NCBI GenBank assembly: GCA_963783045.1
Contig: CAWAMD010000009.1
Location: 1 to 64,000, forward strand
Origin: CAWAMD01 sp963783045
Lineage (GTDB): Bacteria; Actinomycetota; Nitriliruptoria; Nitriliruptorales; Nitriliruptoraceae
Length of the DNA stretch: 64,000 bases
Reading direction: 5' to 3'
Below the pieces are notes generated by a model, which was not told the origin of the DNA, searched no databases, and saw only the letters and a program-made list of their open reading frames with translations. A program made the position numbers and the translations under genes. Position 1 is the stretch's first letter, and every line of letters starts with the position of its first letter. Positions 16,181 to 24,836 of this stretch are shown here, piece by piece.

Positions 16181-18285
16181 ACGGCCGCCGTGACCTGCGC
16201 TGACGCCGCGGCGTCCACGGGTACCCGTCCGGCGACCGTCGTACCGGCGCCGGGTGCCGACCTCACGTTGAGCTCGCCCCCGAGGCCGTCGACGCGGTCG
16301 CGCATGTTCGTGAGCCCGGCGCCGGGCGACGCTCCGGCGTCGGCGACGAAGCCCGCCCCGTCGTCGGCCACCGCGAAGTCGAGGTGCGCGCCGGCCCGCC
16401 GGAACGTCACGGTGAGCGACGACGCGTCGGCGTGCTTCGTCGCGTTCTGCATCGCCTCGAGGCAGCAGAAGTAGACGGCAGTCTCAACGTCGCGGTCGAG
16501 CCGACCCAGGCCGTCGCCGTCGACACGGACGTGCAACGGGACGAGGCGTGCGTGGGCCTGCACCGCCGCCACGAGCCCCTGCTCGGCGAGGATCGGCGGG
16601 TACAGACCGCGGGCCAGGGCCCGCAGCGACCGGATCGCCTCGTCCGTGCGGCGGCTCGCCTCGCCGAGGGCCCCACGGACCCGGGCGGCGTCCTGTTGGT
16701 CGGCGAAGGTCTCCGCCAGCCCGAGCGCGAGCCGCAACGCCAGCAGCTCCTGCTGTGCCCCGTCGTGGATGTCGCGCTCCAGCGCCCGCCGCGCCTCCTC
16801 CTGGGCCGTCACGATCCGACGGCGCGAGGTCCGCAGATCCTCGATCCGCCGCTCGAGATCACGGGTGAGCGCCGAGGCACGCAGCACCGGGCCCAGCGTC
16901 CCGGCAACCCGCGAGAGCAGCCACTCGTCGCCCGGCGTGAAGCGGTCCTCACGATCGGCGAGCAGGCGGAGCTCCCCGAGCACCTCGCCCTCATGGGTGA
17001 CCGGGACCGCCTGTACCGCCGGGGCAGGCGGCGGGACCCCCGCCGCGACCGCGAGGCTCGCGTCGTGCGACCGGATCTCGGCAGCCACCGCGCCGGTGCC
17101 GTCCACCAGCACCGCGGCGACCCGCTGCAACACCTCGTCGGTGGACGCCGCGCCGCCGAGATGCTCCCCGACGGTGGCGAGCACCTCGTCCGGCGCCGCG
17201 CGCGCCCCGGTGACGGCACGCCGTGCCCAGCGCTGCACCCGCCGGCGGACCGGGTCGAACGACACGGCGATCAGCGCCGTCGCCAGCACGGAGGTCCACA
17301 GCGAGCCGGGAGACCCGACGAGGAGCCCCAGCCCCGCGACCAGCGCGGCGTAGCCGACCGTGACGAACCCACCCAGCACGGTCACGACGACGGCCCGGCT
17401 CATCGCGACCTCAACGTCGAAGAGGCGATGGCGGGCCACGGTCGCGCCGACCGTCAGCACGAACACGACGATGATCGGGACGTTCACGAGCGCCCAGACG
17501 GCCTGCCACGGCCACAGCAGGACCATCGACGCGACGGTCAGGGACCCGGCGATGACGACCGGGCGGACCTGGGCCCGCACGAGTGGCGTGCTGGTCCGGA
17601 GCCGCACGACGAGCGAGGCGACCGTGGCCAGAGCGGCGCCGCCGAGCAGGGGCAGACCGATGGCGGTCAGCAACGCACCGACCGGGTCCCCGAGCCCGGG
17701 GCCGTTGCGGTCCACGAGGTAGGGCGACCACGGGCGGTTGCCCCAGGCGTAGCCGGCGACGGCGAGAGCGATCCCGGCCGTGGCGGCCCACGTCACGGGG
17801 CGCCAGCGCCGAGACGGCAGCTGACCGTCCGGGAAGTAGACGAGCGCGAACGTGAGCACCATCCCGGCCGAGATGATCCACACCCAGGAGCTACCCCACA
17901 GCGGCCACATCAGGGTGGGCGGGATGTCACGCAGGGCGATCGTGCCGTTGTTCAGCGCGGCCCATGCCGCCGGGTATTGGTCCCCGACGGCGTATGCCGC
18001 GGCGACCAGGCCCGTGTGCACGGCCCCCGCCATCGCTGACACGTAGAACATCCAGGCGGCGCGGTTGCGGGGCTGGCGACGCAGCGCGGCCGCCATGACG
18101 GTCGTGCCGACGAGCCCGACCGGACCGTTGTGGAGCAGCCAGCCGTCGAACATCTCCGCGAGGCCGTCGCCGCGCGCCACGAACGACGCGAAGGATGCGA
18201 CCACGAGCAGGCCGGCGATCACCGCGCCGGCGGTGGTGAACCGCGTCACGCGCGGAGCGCTCGATGTCCGGGCCGTCTCGCTCAC
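16156..18285 (-). CDS. Sensor histidine kinase (HisKA_3/NarL-partner type)
   Basis: The 709 residues hold eight or so membrane helices, a linker RHRLFDVEVAMSRAVVV..., a GAF-like domain (about 380-480), then ALERDIHDGAQQELLALRLALGLAE with the phosphorylated His, and an HATPase domain with N box EAMQNATKHA and GAGLTNMRDRVDGLGG. GTG at 18285 (VSETARTSS) is chosen because it directly precedes the first helix. The kinase should phosphorylate the convergent response regulator. Its membrane half resembles the three kinase-less proteins at 36147-39812. Confidence 0.85.
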   Translation of the reverse strand: MSETARTSSAPRVTRFTTAGAVIAGLLVVASFASFVARGDGLAEMFDGWLLHNGPVGLVGTTVMAAALRRQPRNRAAWMFYVSAMAGAVHTGLVAAAYAVGDQYPAAWAALNNGTIALRDIPPTLMWPLWGSSWVWIISAGMVLTFALVYFPDGQLPSRRWRPVTWAATAGIALAVAGYAWGNRPWSPYLVDRNGPGLGDPVGALLTAIGLPLLGGAALATVASLVVRLRTSTPLVRAQVRPVVIAGSLTVASMVLLWPWQAVWALVNVPIIVVFVLTVGATVARHRLFDVEVAMSRAVVVTVLGGFVTVGYAALVAGLGLLVGSPGSLWTSVLATALIAVSFDPVRRRVQRWARRAVTGARAAPDEVLATVGEHLGGAASTDEVLQRVAAVLVDGTGAVAAEIRSHDASLAVAAGVPPPAPAVQAVPVTHEGEVLGELRLLADREDRFTPGDEWLLSRVAGTLGPVLRASALTRDLERRIEDLRTSRRRIVTAQEEARRALERDIHDGAQQELLALRLALGLAETFADQQDAARVRGALGEASRRTDEAIRSLRALARGLYPPILAEQGLVAAVQAHARLVPLHVRVDGDGLGRLDRDVETAVYFCCLEAMQNATKHADASSLTVTFRRAGAHLDFAVADDGAGFVADAGASPGAGLTNMRDRVDGLGGELNVRSAPGAGTTVAGRVPVDAAASAQVTAAVQPPASDR

Positions 18286-18436
18286 CCGCGCAGTGTGGCC
18301 GCTCACGGCGACGCAGGGAAGGGGGTGCTCCCTGCCACGGGGTGGGGACGTCCCTACCGCACGTCGGCACGCCTGCCCGGTCGGCGGCCGTCGCGCGCCG
18401 GCAGAGGCTGGACGCACCACGACCTGGAGGGTTGTC

Positions 18437-19180
18437 ATGGAACCTGTATCCCCCGTCGTCCCGATGACGGCTGCCCCGTCAACCGCCATCCCGAGCCGTG
18501 CGCGCCGTCTGCTGCTGCGCGCGTCGTTCGCGGCCGTCGGCATGGACCTGCTGCTCATGGTGATCATCCAGCAGGTGATCCCCCCGCTGGCCGTGTTCGC
18601 GGTCCTGACGGTGGTGGCGGTCCTGGCGCTGCGCTGGTGGCCGGCGCCGCTGGCCGGCGTGCTCGCGCTGCTGGCCGTCGTCGCCCTGGTCGGCGGCGCG
18701 ACCCACCTCGTGTCGGGGATCACCCACCCGTCGGACGTCGCGAGCTTCGTCTGGGCGGCGGTGTCGGCCGGCGGCCGCCTGACCGCCGTCGCGGCCGCCG
18801 GGCTGCTGCTGCGCGACGCCGATGGTGCGGCGCGGATCCTCGGTCGGGTGGCGCTCGCCGGCGTCGTCGCGGCCGTCGTGACGGCGGGCGTGGCCCGCGC
18901 CCGCGTGTCGTCCGACGTGGCGGAGCCCGGCAACGTCCCCGTCGCGGCGAAGAACACGACCTACCCGGCCACGATCGCGGTCACGTCCGGACAGACGCTG
19001 TTCCTCGACAACGAGGACGAGTGGCGACACACGTTCACCGTGGAGGGCACCGCCGTGAACGTCGACCTGCCGCCGACCGCCGACCGGCGCGTCGACATCG
19101 ACCTGCCGCCCGGCACCTACGTCGTGCGCTGCACCATCCCGGGCCACGAGAACATGACGAGCACGCTGGAGGTGCGCTGA
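18437..19180 (+). CDS. Membrane protein with C-terminal cupredoxin domain
   Basis: ATG at 18437 follows GGAGG and encodes 247 residues: four to five membrane helices (MDLLLMVIIQQVIPPLAVFAVLT onwards) and a C-terminal cupredoxin of about 90 residues. Possible type I copper ligands are visible: His in EWRHTFTVEG, Cys in VVRCTIPGHENM, then His and Met. The domain would face outside. The hydrolase gene overlaps its stop by one base. A second protein of the same design lies at 44131. Electron carrier or copper-binding roles are possible, neither proven. Confidence 0.75.
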   Translation: MEPVSPVVPMTAAPSTAIPSRARRLLLRASFAAVGMDLLLMVIIQQVIPPLAVFAVLTVVAVLALRWWPAPLAGVLALLAVVALVGGATHLVSGITHPSDVASFVWAAVSAGGRLTAVAAAGLLLRDADGAARILGRVALAGVVAAVVTAGVARARVSSDVAEPGNVPVAAKNTTYPATIAVTSGQTLFLDNEDEWRHTFTVEGTAVNVDLPPTADRRVDIDLPPGTYVVRCTIPGHENMTSTLEVR

Positions 19181-20121
19181 TGATCGACGCCGAGCGCTAC
19201 ACCGCCGCCGAGGCGAGGCTGTTCGCCGCCGCCGGCGCGACCCCCACCCAACACCGGGTCCATCTCGACCGGCTGGACGTCGACGTGCGCGTCCAGGAGG
19301 TCGGCGAAGGCGCCCCGGCCCTGTTCCTCCACGGCGGCCCGAACGCCGGATCCACCTGGGCATTCCTGGCGGCGCGGGTCGCCGGCCTGCGGTGCCTGCT
19401 GCTCGACCGTCCCGGGACGGGCCTGAGCGACCCGCTGTCGCGGCCCCTGTCGCCGGACCGGGCCGGCACGTACGCGGAGCTGCTCGCCGTCGACGTGCTC
19501 GACGCGTTCGGCGTCGAGCGGGCGCACCTGGTCGGCTCGTCCTTCGGCGGCTGGGTGGCGCTGCGATCCGCCGCGGCCCATCCCGACCGGGTCGACCGCA
19601 TGGTCCAGCTCGGCTGTCCCGCCTTCGCTCCGGGCTTCCGGGTCCCGACGTTCATGCGGGCTCTCATGGTCCCCGGGGTCCGGCAGCTGCTGCACGCGCT
19701 GCCACCCATCGAACGCATGGGGGACGTCACCCTGAAGCAGATCGGGCATGGCGCGAGCCTCGCCGCCGGTCGGATCCCGCAGGTCTTCTTCGACTGGTAC
19801 CTGGCGATGCAGCAGCACACCGACACGTTCCGCAACGAGGGCGACATGATCGCGCGGGCCGGCACGGTGTTCGGCGGATTCGACCGGCGGCTCGTGCTGA
19901 CGGACGACCAGCTCGCCGCGGTGCGCTGCCCGACCTGGTTCCTGTGGGGCCGAGACGACCCGTTCGGAGGCTCTGAGGCTGCCCGCCGTACGGTCGCCGC
20001 CGTTCCCGGCGCGCAGCTCGAGCTGCGCGCCGACAGCGGGCACCTACCGTGGCTCGACGACGTGGACCACGCCGCGCGGGTGGTCACCCGCTTCCTCGCC
20101 GAGCGGGTGCCCGTGTCCTGA
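19180..20121 (+). CDS. Alpha/beta hydrolase
   Basis: A 313-residue alpha/beta-hydrolase with oxyanion LFLHGGPNAGSTW, nucleophile elbow GSSFGGWVAL (catalytic Ser), the acid in FLWGRDDPFGG and the His in DSGHLPWLDD. No signal peptide, so cytosolic. The start ATG shares a base with the preceding TGA (TGATG), so it is translationally coupled to the cupredoxin gene. The substrate is unknown; the family includes esterases, lactonases and haloalkane or C-C hydrolases. Confidence 0.85.
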   Translation: MIDAERYTAAEARLFAAAGATPTQHRVHLDRLDVDVRVQEVGEGAPALFLHGGPNAGSTWAFLAARVAGLRCLLLDRPGTGLSDPLSRPLSPDRAGTYAELLAVDVLDAFGVERAHLVGSSFGGWVALRSAAAHPDRVDRMVQLGCPAFAPGFRVPTFMRALMVPGVRQLLHALPPIERMGDVTLKQIGHGASLAAGRIPQVFFDWYLAMQQHTDTFRNEGDMIARAGTVFGGFDRRLVLTDDQLAAVRCPTWFLWGRDDPFGGSEAARRTVAAVPGAQLELRADSGHLPWLDDVDHAARVVTRFLAERVPVS

Positions 20122-20384
20122 ACGTCCGGGTCACCGGCGAGGCCGGCGACCGACCGTCCCACCACCCATCGGATCTGCCGGCGGGCCACCGCCCTGGCCG
20201 CGGTGGCGCCGCCGGTCCACGGTGGTCGGGTGTCGCCCGCCCCGGACAACTCGGCTCTTACCCTGCTCGGCGCCGAGGCGCATACTGCGAGAGGGGCGTT
20301 GCCCCCGCTGGGTCCGAGCGGCCCCTTCGGCACGACGGCAGACCATGGGTCCGTCGCTGGCTCCCGGGAGGAGGCAGGAGGTCC

Positions 20385-20705
20385 GTGGAAGGCGAACGGC
20401 GGTTCCGCGTGTTCGTCACGGGACAGAGCTGGCGGTCCCAGCGTGTGGTGCGGGCCCTGCACGAGCTGTGTGCCGCGCACGGGGTCGTCGAGTACGCGGT
20501 CGAGATCGTGGACGTGTCCCAGGACGGGCAGGCGGCGGAGGAGAACCGGATTCTGGCGCTGCCCATGGTGATGCGGGTGGCGCCCGAGCCCGTGGTCCGG
20601 GTGGTCGGCGACCTGAGCGACGGCGCGGTGGCCGCCAACGTCCTCGGCATCGCCGAAGGCCCGGTGCGGACACGCTCCTCCCCGACGGAAGGACGGCGGC
20701 CATGA
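20385..20705 (+). CDS. kaiB: KaiB-domain protein
   Basis: The 106-residue product has FRVFVTGQSWRSQRVVRALHELC, EIVDVSQDGQAAEENRILALPMVMR and PVVRVVGDLSDG, an end-to-end match to the KaiB thioredoxin-like fold, whose members bind KaiC after a fold switch. The GTG at 20385 follows GGCAGGAGG. The ATGA overlap with kaiC couples the two. The 263-base gap upstream contains CATACT at 20281 as a possible -10 box. A roughly 15-residue C-terminal tail has no counterpart in short KaiB proteins. Confidence 0.85.
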   Translation: MEGERRFRVFVTGQSWRSQRVVRALHELCAAHGVVEYAVEIVDVSQDGQAAEENRILALPMVMRVAPEPVVRVVGDLSDGAVAANVLGIAEGPVRTRSSPTEGRRP

Positions 20706-22204
20706 CCACGGCGACCGAGGTGCTGCCGCTCGACCGACTGCCGACGGGAATCCCGGGCGTGGACGCGATCTGCAGCGGGGGGCTGCCGATCGGTCGCAAC
20801 ACGCTCGTCTGCGGCGTGGCCGGCGCCGGCAAGACCGTGTTCGCCATGCAGTTCCTGGCGGAGGGGATCCGTCAGTACGGCGAGGCGGGGGTGTTCGTCA
20901 CCCTCGGCGAGCCGCCGCGCGACATCCGTCGGAACGCGGCCGCCCTCGGGTTCGACGTGTCGGGTTGGGAGCGCGAAGGCTCCTGGCGGTTCGTGGATGC
21001 CAGCCCGGAGGGCGGGGACGACATCGTCGCCGGAAGCTTCGACTTCTCCGGGCTGACCTCACGGATCCTCGAAGCCGTGGGGCGCATCGGCGCGACGCGG
21101 GTGGCGATCGACTCGGTCAGCGTCGCGTTCATGCGGTTCGGAGACGTGACCCTGGTACGCGCCGCTCTGCAGGGGATGCTGGCGGCGCTCAAAGACGCGC
21201 ACGTCACCGCGGTGCTGACCGCCGAGGGAAGTGAGGGCGAGCTGAGCCAGCTCCACCTGCGCATCGGCGAGCACGCGACCGACAGCATCATCCGTCTGGA
21301 GTACCGGCTGGTCGGCGAGAAGCGGCGCCGCACGATCGAAGCGGCGAAGATCCGGGGTGGCGGCCACCGCAGCGGGCCCTATCCCTTCACCGTGCGGCCG
21401 GTCGACGGCATCGTGGCCGTCCCCCTCGGGGGTGTCGAGCTGACCCAGACGGTGGGAGACGACCGCGTGTCCACCGGTGACCCGGTCATCGACGAGATGT
21501 GTGGCGGCGGCTTCTTCCGCGACTCTGTCGTGCTCGTGTCCGGAGCGACGGGAACGGGCAAGTCGTTGGTGGCGGCCACGTTCCTGGCCGGCGGGCTCGC
21601 GGGCGGGGACCGGGCGCTGTTCCTCGGGTTCGAGGAGAGCGCCGGTCAGGTGCTCCGCAACGCACGCAACTGGAGCCGCGATCTCGGCGAGGCCGTGTCG
21701 GACGGGCGGCTGCGGATCCTCTGCCGCTACCCGGAGTCGCTGTCGATCGAGGAGCACCTCGTCGACATCGTGCGCGAGATGGAAACCCTCCGACCGCAGC
21801 GGCTGGTGCTCGACAGCCTGACGGCCCTGGAGCGGATCGCGGGGCCGCAGGCGTTCCGGGAGTTCGTCATGGCTCTGACCGGGCTCGTCAAGGAGCGGCA
21901 GATCACGGGGCTGTACACGGCGGCGACCGAGCTGTTCGGCGGCCAGCATCCCACCGGCGCGGAGGTCTCGGTGCTGTCGGACTGCATCATCATGCTCCGC
22001 TACGCCGAGTCGGACGCCGACCTCATGCGGGTGGTCGGCGTGCTCAAGATGCGGGGCTCGTCCCACGACCGGCACCTGCGCCAGTTCACGATCGACAGCG
22101 AAGGGATGCACGTCGGTGCGCCGTTGGCCGGGCTCGGCGGCATCCTCACGGCCGTTCCTCGGGGCCCCGTGTCCTCAGAAGACCACGGAGACTGGCGCCG
22201 GTGA
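20702..22204 (+). CDS. kaiC: KaiC-family double RecA-domain ATPase
   Basis: A 500-residue tandem RecA protein. Walker A motifs are GVAGAGKT (38-45) and GATGTGKS (281-288). In the second domain Glu311-Glu312 (FEES) keep the catalytic pair, but in the first domain the pair is Gly69-Glu70 (TLGEPP). By alignment of AEVSVLSD with the cyanobacterial phosphorylation segment, Ser423 matches Ser431, Val424 replaces Thr432 and Thr418 matches Thr426. It is co-transcribed with kaiB and a PAS kinase. No kaiA is present, so a KaiA-driven clock is unlikely; an hourglass or stress-signalling role is possible. Confidence 0.85.
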   Translation: MTTATEVLPLDRLPTGIPGVDAICSGGLPIGRNTLVCGVAGAGKTVFAMQFLAEGIRQYGEAGVFVTLGEPPRDIRRNAAALGFDVSGWEREGSWRFVDASPEGGDDIVAGSFDFSGLTSRILEAVGRIGATRVAIDSVSVAFMRFGDVTLVRAALQGMLAALKDAHVTAVLTAEGSEGELSQLHLRIGEHATDSIIRLEYRLVGEKRRRTIEAAKIRGGGHRSGPYPFTVRPVDGIVAVPLGGVELTQTVGDDRVSTGDPVIDEMCGGGFFRDSVVLVSGATGTGKSLVAATFLAGGLAGGDRALFLGFEESAGQVLRNARNWSRDLGEAVSDGRLRILCRYPESLSIEEHLVDIVREMETLRPQRLVLDSLTALERIAGPQAFREFVMALTGLVKERQITGLYTAATELFGGQHPTGAEVSVLSDCIIMLRYAESDADLMRVVGVLKMRGSSHDRHLRQFTIDSEGMHVGAPLAGLGGILTAVPRGPVSSEDHGDWRR

Positions 22205-23193
22205 GCGGCACATCCACCCCCGTCGAGCAGCTGGCCAAGCTGCTGACCACGACGCCCGACGGTCTGCTCGTCGTCGACATGGTGGGCTACATCCGGTACG
22301 CGAACCCGGCGGCTCACGAGCTGTTCGGGCGCAAGCCGGGGGCCCTCTCCGGTGAGCCCTTCGGCCTTCCCCACGTGGCGGGCGTCCGCGACATCCAGCT
22401 GGTCCAGCGGGACGGAGGCCTCCGGACCGTCGAGATGCGTGCCGTGTCAACGTCGTGGGGCGGCGAGCCGGTCTGGGTGCTCACACTCCGCGACGCCACG
22501 GAGCAGCGGCTGCGCGAGGAGGAGCTGCGGAGCATGCTGACCGCCAGCAGCGAGCTCACGTCAGAGCTCACCCACGAGCTGGCCACACCCCTGACGGTCA
22601 TCATCGGGCTCACCGACGTGCTCGAGACGCGATGGGAGGAGCTCAGCGAGCCGCAGCGCCGCGACCTGAACCGCCGCGTCGGTGCCCAGGCCAGACGACT
22701 GCACCGCATGATCCAGCGGATGCTCCTGGCCGGACGCGATACGGCACCGGCTCCGGGGGCAGCCCCGGGACCCGTCGACCTCTGGGAGGTCGCCCTCTCG
22801 CACCTCGCGGACCTCGGGGTGTCCAACGTCGAGATCGACTGCCCTCAGTCCCTGCAGGTGCTGGCAGACCCGTCCCACGTCGACGAGATCGTGATGAACC
22901 TGGTCGAGAACGCGACGAAGTACGGCGAGCCACCGATCACCGTGCGCGCCCGGCGGACGGGCGCCATGGTGGAGCTGGCGGTCTGCGACCACGGGGCGGG
23001 CGTGCCGGAGACGTTCGTCCCGCACCTCTTCGAGCGCCACTCGCGCGCCGAGACGACGCTTCGCCAGCGCAGCGGCGTGGGGCTCGGTCTGTACATCGTC
23101 GCCAAGCTGGCCCGCGCCAGCGGGGGCGACGTGCGGTACCAGCCCAACCGACCGCACGGTGCCTGCTTCGTCGTCAGGCTCCCCGCGGTGTGA
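22201..23193 (+). CDS. PAS-domain sensor histidine kinase of the kai operon
   Basis: The 330-residue soluble kinase has an N-terminal PAS domain (about 10-105; DGLLVVDMVGYIRYANPAAHELFG), a HisKA helix with His125 in SELTHELATPL and an HATPase domain with N box NLVENATKYGEPP and G box GVGLGLYIVAKLA. It starts at GTG overlapping the kaiC stop by four bases. In cyanobacteria the output kinase SasA reads KaiC through a KaiB-like domain; here a PAS domain occupies that place, so the link to KaiC is inferred from gene order. No response regulator is adjacent. Confidence 0.85.
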   Translation: MSGTSTPVEQLAKLLTTTPDGLLVVDMVGYIRYANPAAHELFGRKPGALSGEPFGLPHVAGVRDIQLVQRDGGLRTVEMRAVSTSWGGEPVWVLTLRDATEQRLREEELRSMLTASSELTSELTHELATPLTVIIGLTDVLETRWEELSEPQRRDLNRRVGAQARRLHRMIQRMLLAGRDTAPAPGAAPGPVDLWEVALSHLADLGVSNVEIDCPQSLQVLADPSHVDEIVMNLVENATKYGEPPITVRARRTGAMVELAVCDHGAGVPETFVPHLFERHSRAETTLRQRSGVGLGLYIVAKLARASGGDVRYQPNRPHGACFVVRLPAV

Positions 23194-23275
23194 CGGGCCG
23201 GATCTCCTGTGCTTCGCGGGGTTCGGGTTGGCGCCGTGGTGGTCGTCGGCCAGTCGCTCGGCGGCACAGGGTTGC

Positions 23276-23734
23276 TCAGTCGGTCGGTCCGGCGTCCCCG
23301 GTGATGAACTTGACCACGTTCACGATCACCGCGATCGCCGTCCCGACGATCCCGACGACAAGGGCCACCCGCGCGAGCCACGACCAGTCGGTCGCGTAGC
23401 CGGCGAAGTCGAACGGGAAGACGGCCAGCATCCTGGCGCTGACGGCCATCCCGAACGCGGCCGTGACCAGGTCGCCGGCCGCTCGGAAGCGGCCGCGGTC
23501 GCGGACGAGGAAGCCGGCGTTGACCACCATGCCGACGACGAGCGAGACCGCGAGCAGGGGGAGCACGTGGGCGAAGTCGTCCGTCAGGAAGCGGGGCCAC
23601 TGCCAGTCGAGGAGCTGGTAGGCCGCCCACAGCATGACGGCGTTCACGGCGATGCCGATCACGTATCCGAACCGTCGAGCGGCGGTCGGGCGCCGGGTCG
23701 CGGTCCCGGGGGCGGGTGCGAGCGTCGAGGTCAT
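23276..23734 (-). CDS. Four-helix membrane protein
   Basis: The 152-residue protein has a disordered N-terminus, then hydrophobic helices FGYVIGIAVNAVMLWAAYQLL, FAHVLPLLAVSLVVGMVVNAGFLV, AGDLVTAAFGMAVSARMLAVFPFDF and WLARVALVVGIVGTAIAVIVNVVKF. No family is recognised. It converges on the kai-operon kinase and is read alone. The start ATG at 23734 has a weak AGGAC upstream. Confidence 0.6.
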   Translation of the reverse strand: MTSTLAPAPGTATRRPTAARRFGYVIGIAVNAVMLWAAYQLLDWQWPRFLTDDFAHVLPLLAVSLVVGMVVNAGFLVRDRGRFRAAGDLVTAAFGMAVSARMLAVFPFDFAGYATDWSWLARVALVVGIVGTAIAVIVNVVKFITGDAGPTD

Positions 23735-23901
23735 GGAGCCGTCCTGTGCCGGTGTTCCCAGCCAATCCGGCTGCCGGGTCCGCGGCCAGTGCGCAAGGTC
23801 CCGGTCCCGTGACCCGGCAGTCCTTCCGGCAGCCGCTCCCATTTTCCCTGTTGTCACCGGGCGGACGGGGATTCCGGCGATGGCTGCGGCACGATCGACA
23901 C

Positions 23902-24030
23902 ATGGAGCAGGACACCACGGCCACGCCCCCGATGCCCGACGACCATCCGGTCGCCGTGCGGCTTCGGGCGTGGCAGCAGCGGCTCGCATCCGGCGAGGTT
24001 CCTTTCGACCTGCTCGCCGGCCGCGCCTGA
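23902..24030 (+). CDS. Possible 42-residue protein
   Basis: MEQDTTATPPMPDDHPVAVR and LRAWQQRLASGEVPFDLLAGRA, read from ATG at 23902. The sequence looks protein-like (helical, amphipathic), but the ribosome-binding site is poor and there is no family match. It lies between the membrane protein and the promoter of the fatty acid operon. Confidence 0.3.
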   Translation: MEQDTTATPPMPDDHPVAVRLRAWQQRLASGEVPFDLLAGRA

Positions 24031-24079
24031 GCTGATCGTCTCTGCCGGGGTCGGATCGTGACCCGGCGGCGCGGGCCGC

Positions 24080-24236
24080 TGACAGTGCGCCCACTGTCAA
24101 ACGTGACGCGCATGTCGTGCAGTCAACGCACGAATACCGGCGGATCGGGCGATGCCTGTGACATCGACATTGATATCGGTGTCAATTATGGCGAGAACGG
24201 ACACGAGCGACGAACCCCGCGACCCGACGTGAGGAG
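24080..24236 (+). promoter_or_regulatory. Promoter/operator region of the sigma-fatty acid operon
   Basis: TGACAGTG-CGCC-CACTGTCA at 24080-24099 is a perfect eight-base inverted repeat. A second, imperfect one runs from TGACA (24159) to TGTCA (24184). The stretch 24160-24192 is the most A/T-rich DNA for kilobases and could hold the promoter. GAGGAGG just before 24243 is the ribosome-binding site. The regulator is unknown. The 212-base gap contains no gene. Confidence 0.5.
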
Positions 24237-24242
24237 GACTGC

Positions 24243-24836
24243 GTGGGTGCTCCCGCACCGAATCCGTCCCGGCTGCCAGGCAACACCAAGCGCCACCACC
24301 GCCCCCAGGCTGCGACAAGCGACCCGACCTCCCGCCCCGCGGGGGAGTCGGCGCGCGCCGAGTTCGAGCGTTTCTACCGCGCCGAGGTCGACCGACTCGT
24401 CGCCTGGCTGCGCCGTCGCACCGGTGACGCCGGCGCCGGCGACGACCTCGCCGCCGAGACCTTCGCCCGGGCCTTCGGCGGGTGGGACTCCTACCGCGGC
24501 GACGGCTCACGTCGGTCCTGGCTGTGGCGGATCGCCCGCAACACCTTCGCGAACTGGGTCCGCGACCGGGTCCGGCACCCGACCGTCCCCGACAACGTCC
24601 CGCCCGCCGACCCCGCCGACGGGGCGGACATCGCCCTCCAGCAGCGCGCGGCCGTCTGGGAGCTGCTCGCCCACGTCGACGGTGAGCGTGCCCGAACCGC
24701 CATCTACCTCCGCTACGTCGAGGGCCGGAGCGCCGACGAGGTCGCCGACGCGCTGGACATGACCGCGACCGCCGTCCGCACCCTCACCCACCGGTCCCTG
24801 CAGCACCTCCGCGCGCACCTCGAGGAGCACGCATGA
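24243..24836 (+). CDS. ECF-type RNA polymerase sigma factor
   Basis: The 197-residue protein has region 2 (FERFYRAEVDRLVAWLRRRT, DDLAAETFARAFGGWDSYRG, SWLWRIARNTFANWVRD) and region 4 (RTAIYLRYVEGRSADEVADALDMTATAVRTLTHRSLQHLR), the minimal ECF architecture. The first 40 residues are disordered. Its TGA overlaps the fabD start (ATGA), so it heads the fatty acid operon. No anti-sigma factor is adjacent, which suggests control by expression rather than sequestration, or a distant partner. Confidence 0.85.
   Translation: MGAPAPNPSRLPGNTKRHHRPQAATSDPTSRPAGESARAEFERFYRAEVDRLVAWLRRRTGDAGAGDDLAAETFARAFGGWDSYRGDGSRRSWLWRIARNTFANWVRDRVRHPTVPDNVPPADPADGADIALQQRAAVWELLAHVDGERARTAIYLRYVEGRSADEVADALDMTATAVRTLTHRSLQHLRAHLEEHA

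Noticed and set aside
20385..23193. A full cyanobacterial-type KaiABC clock
   Set aside because: No KaiA-like gene is present in or near the operon and KaiC has a Val in place of the Thr phosphorylation site.
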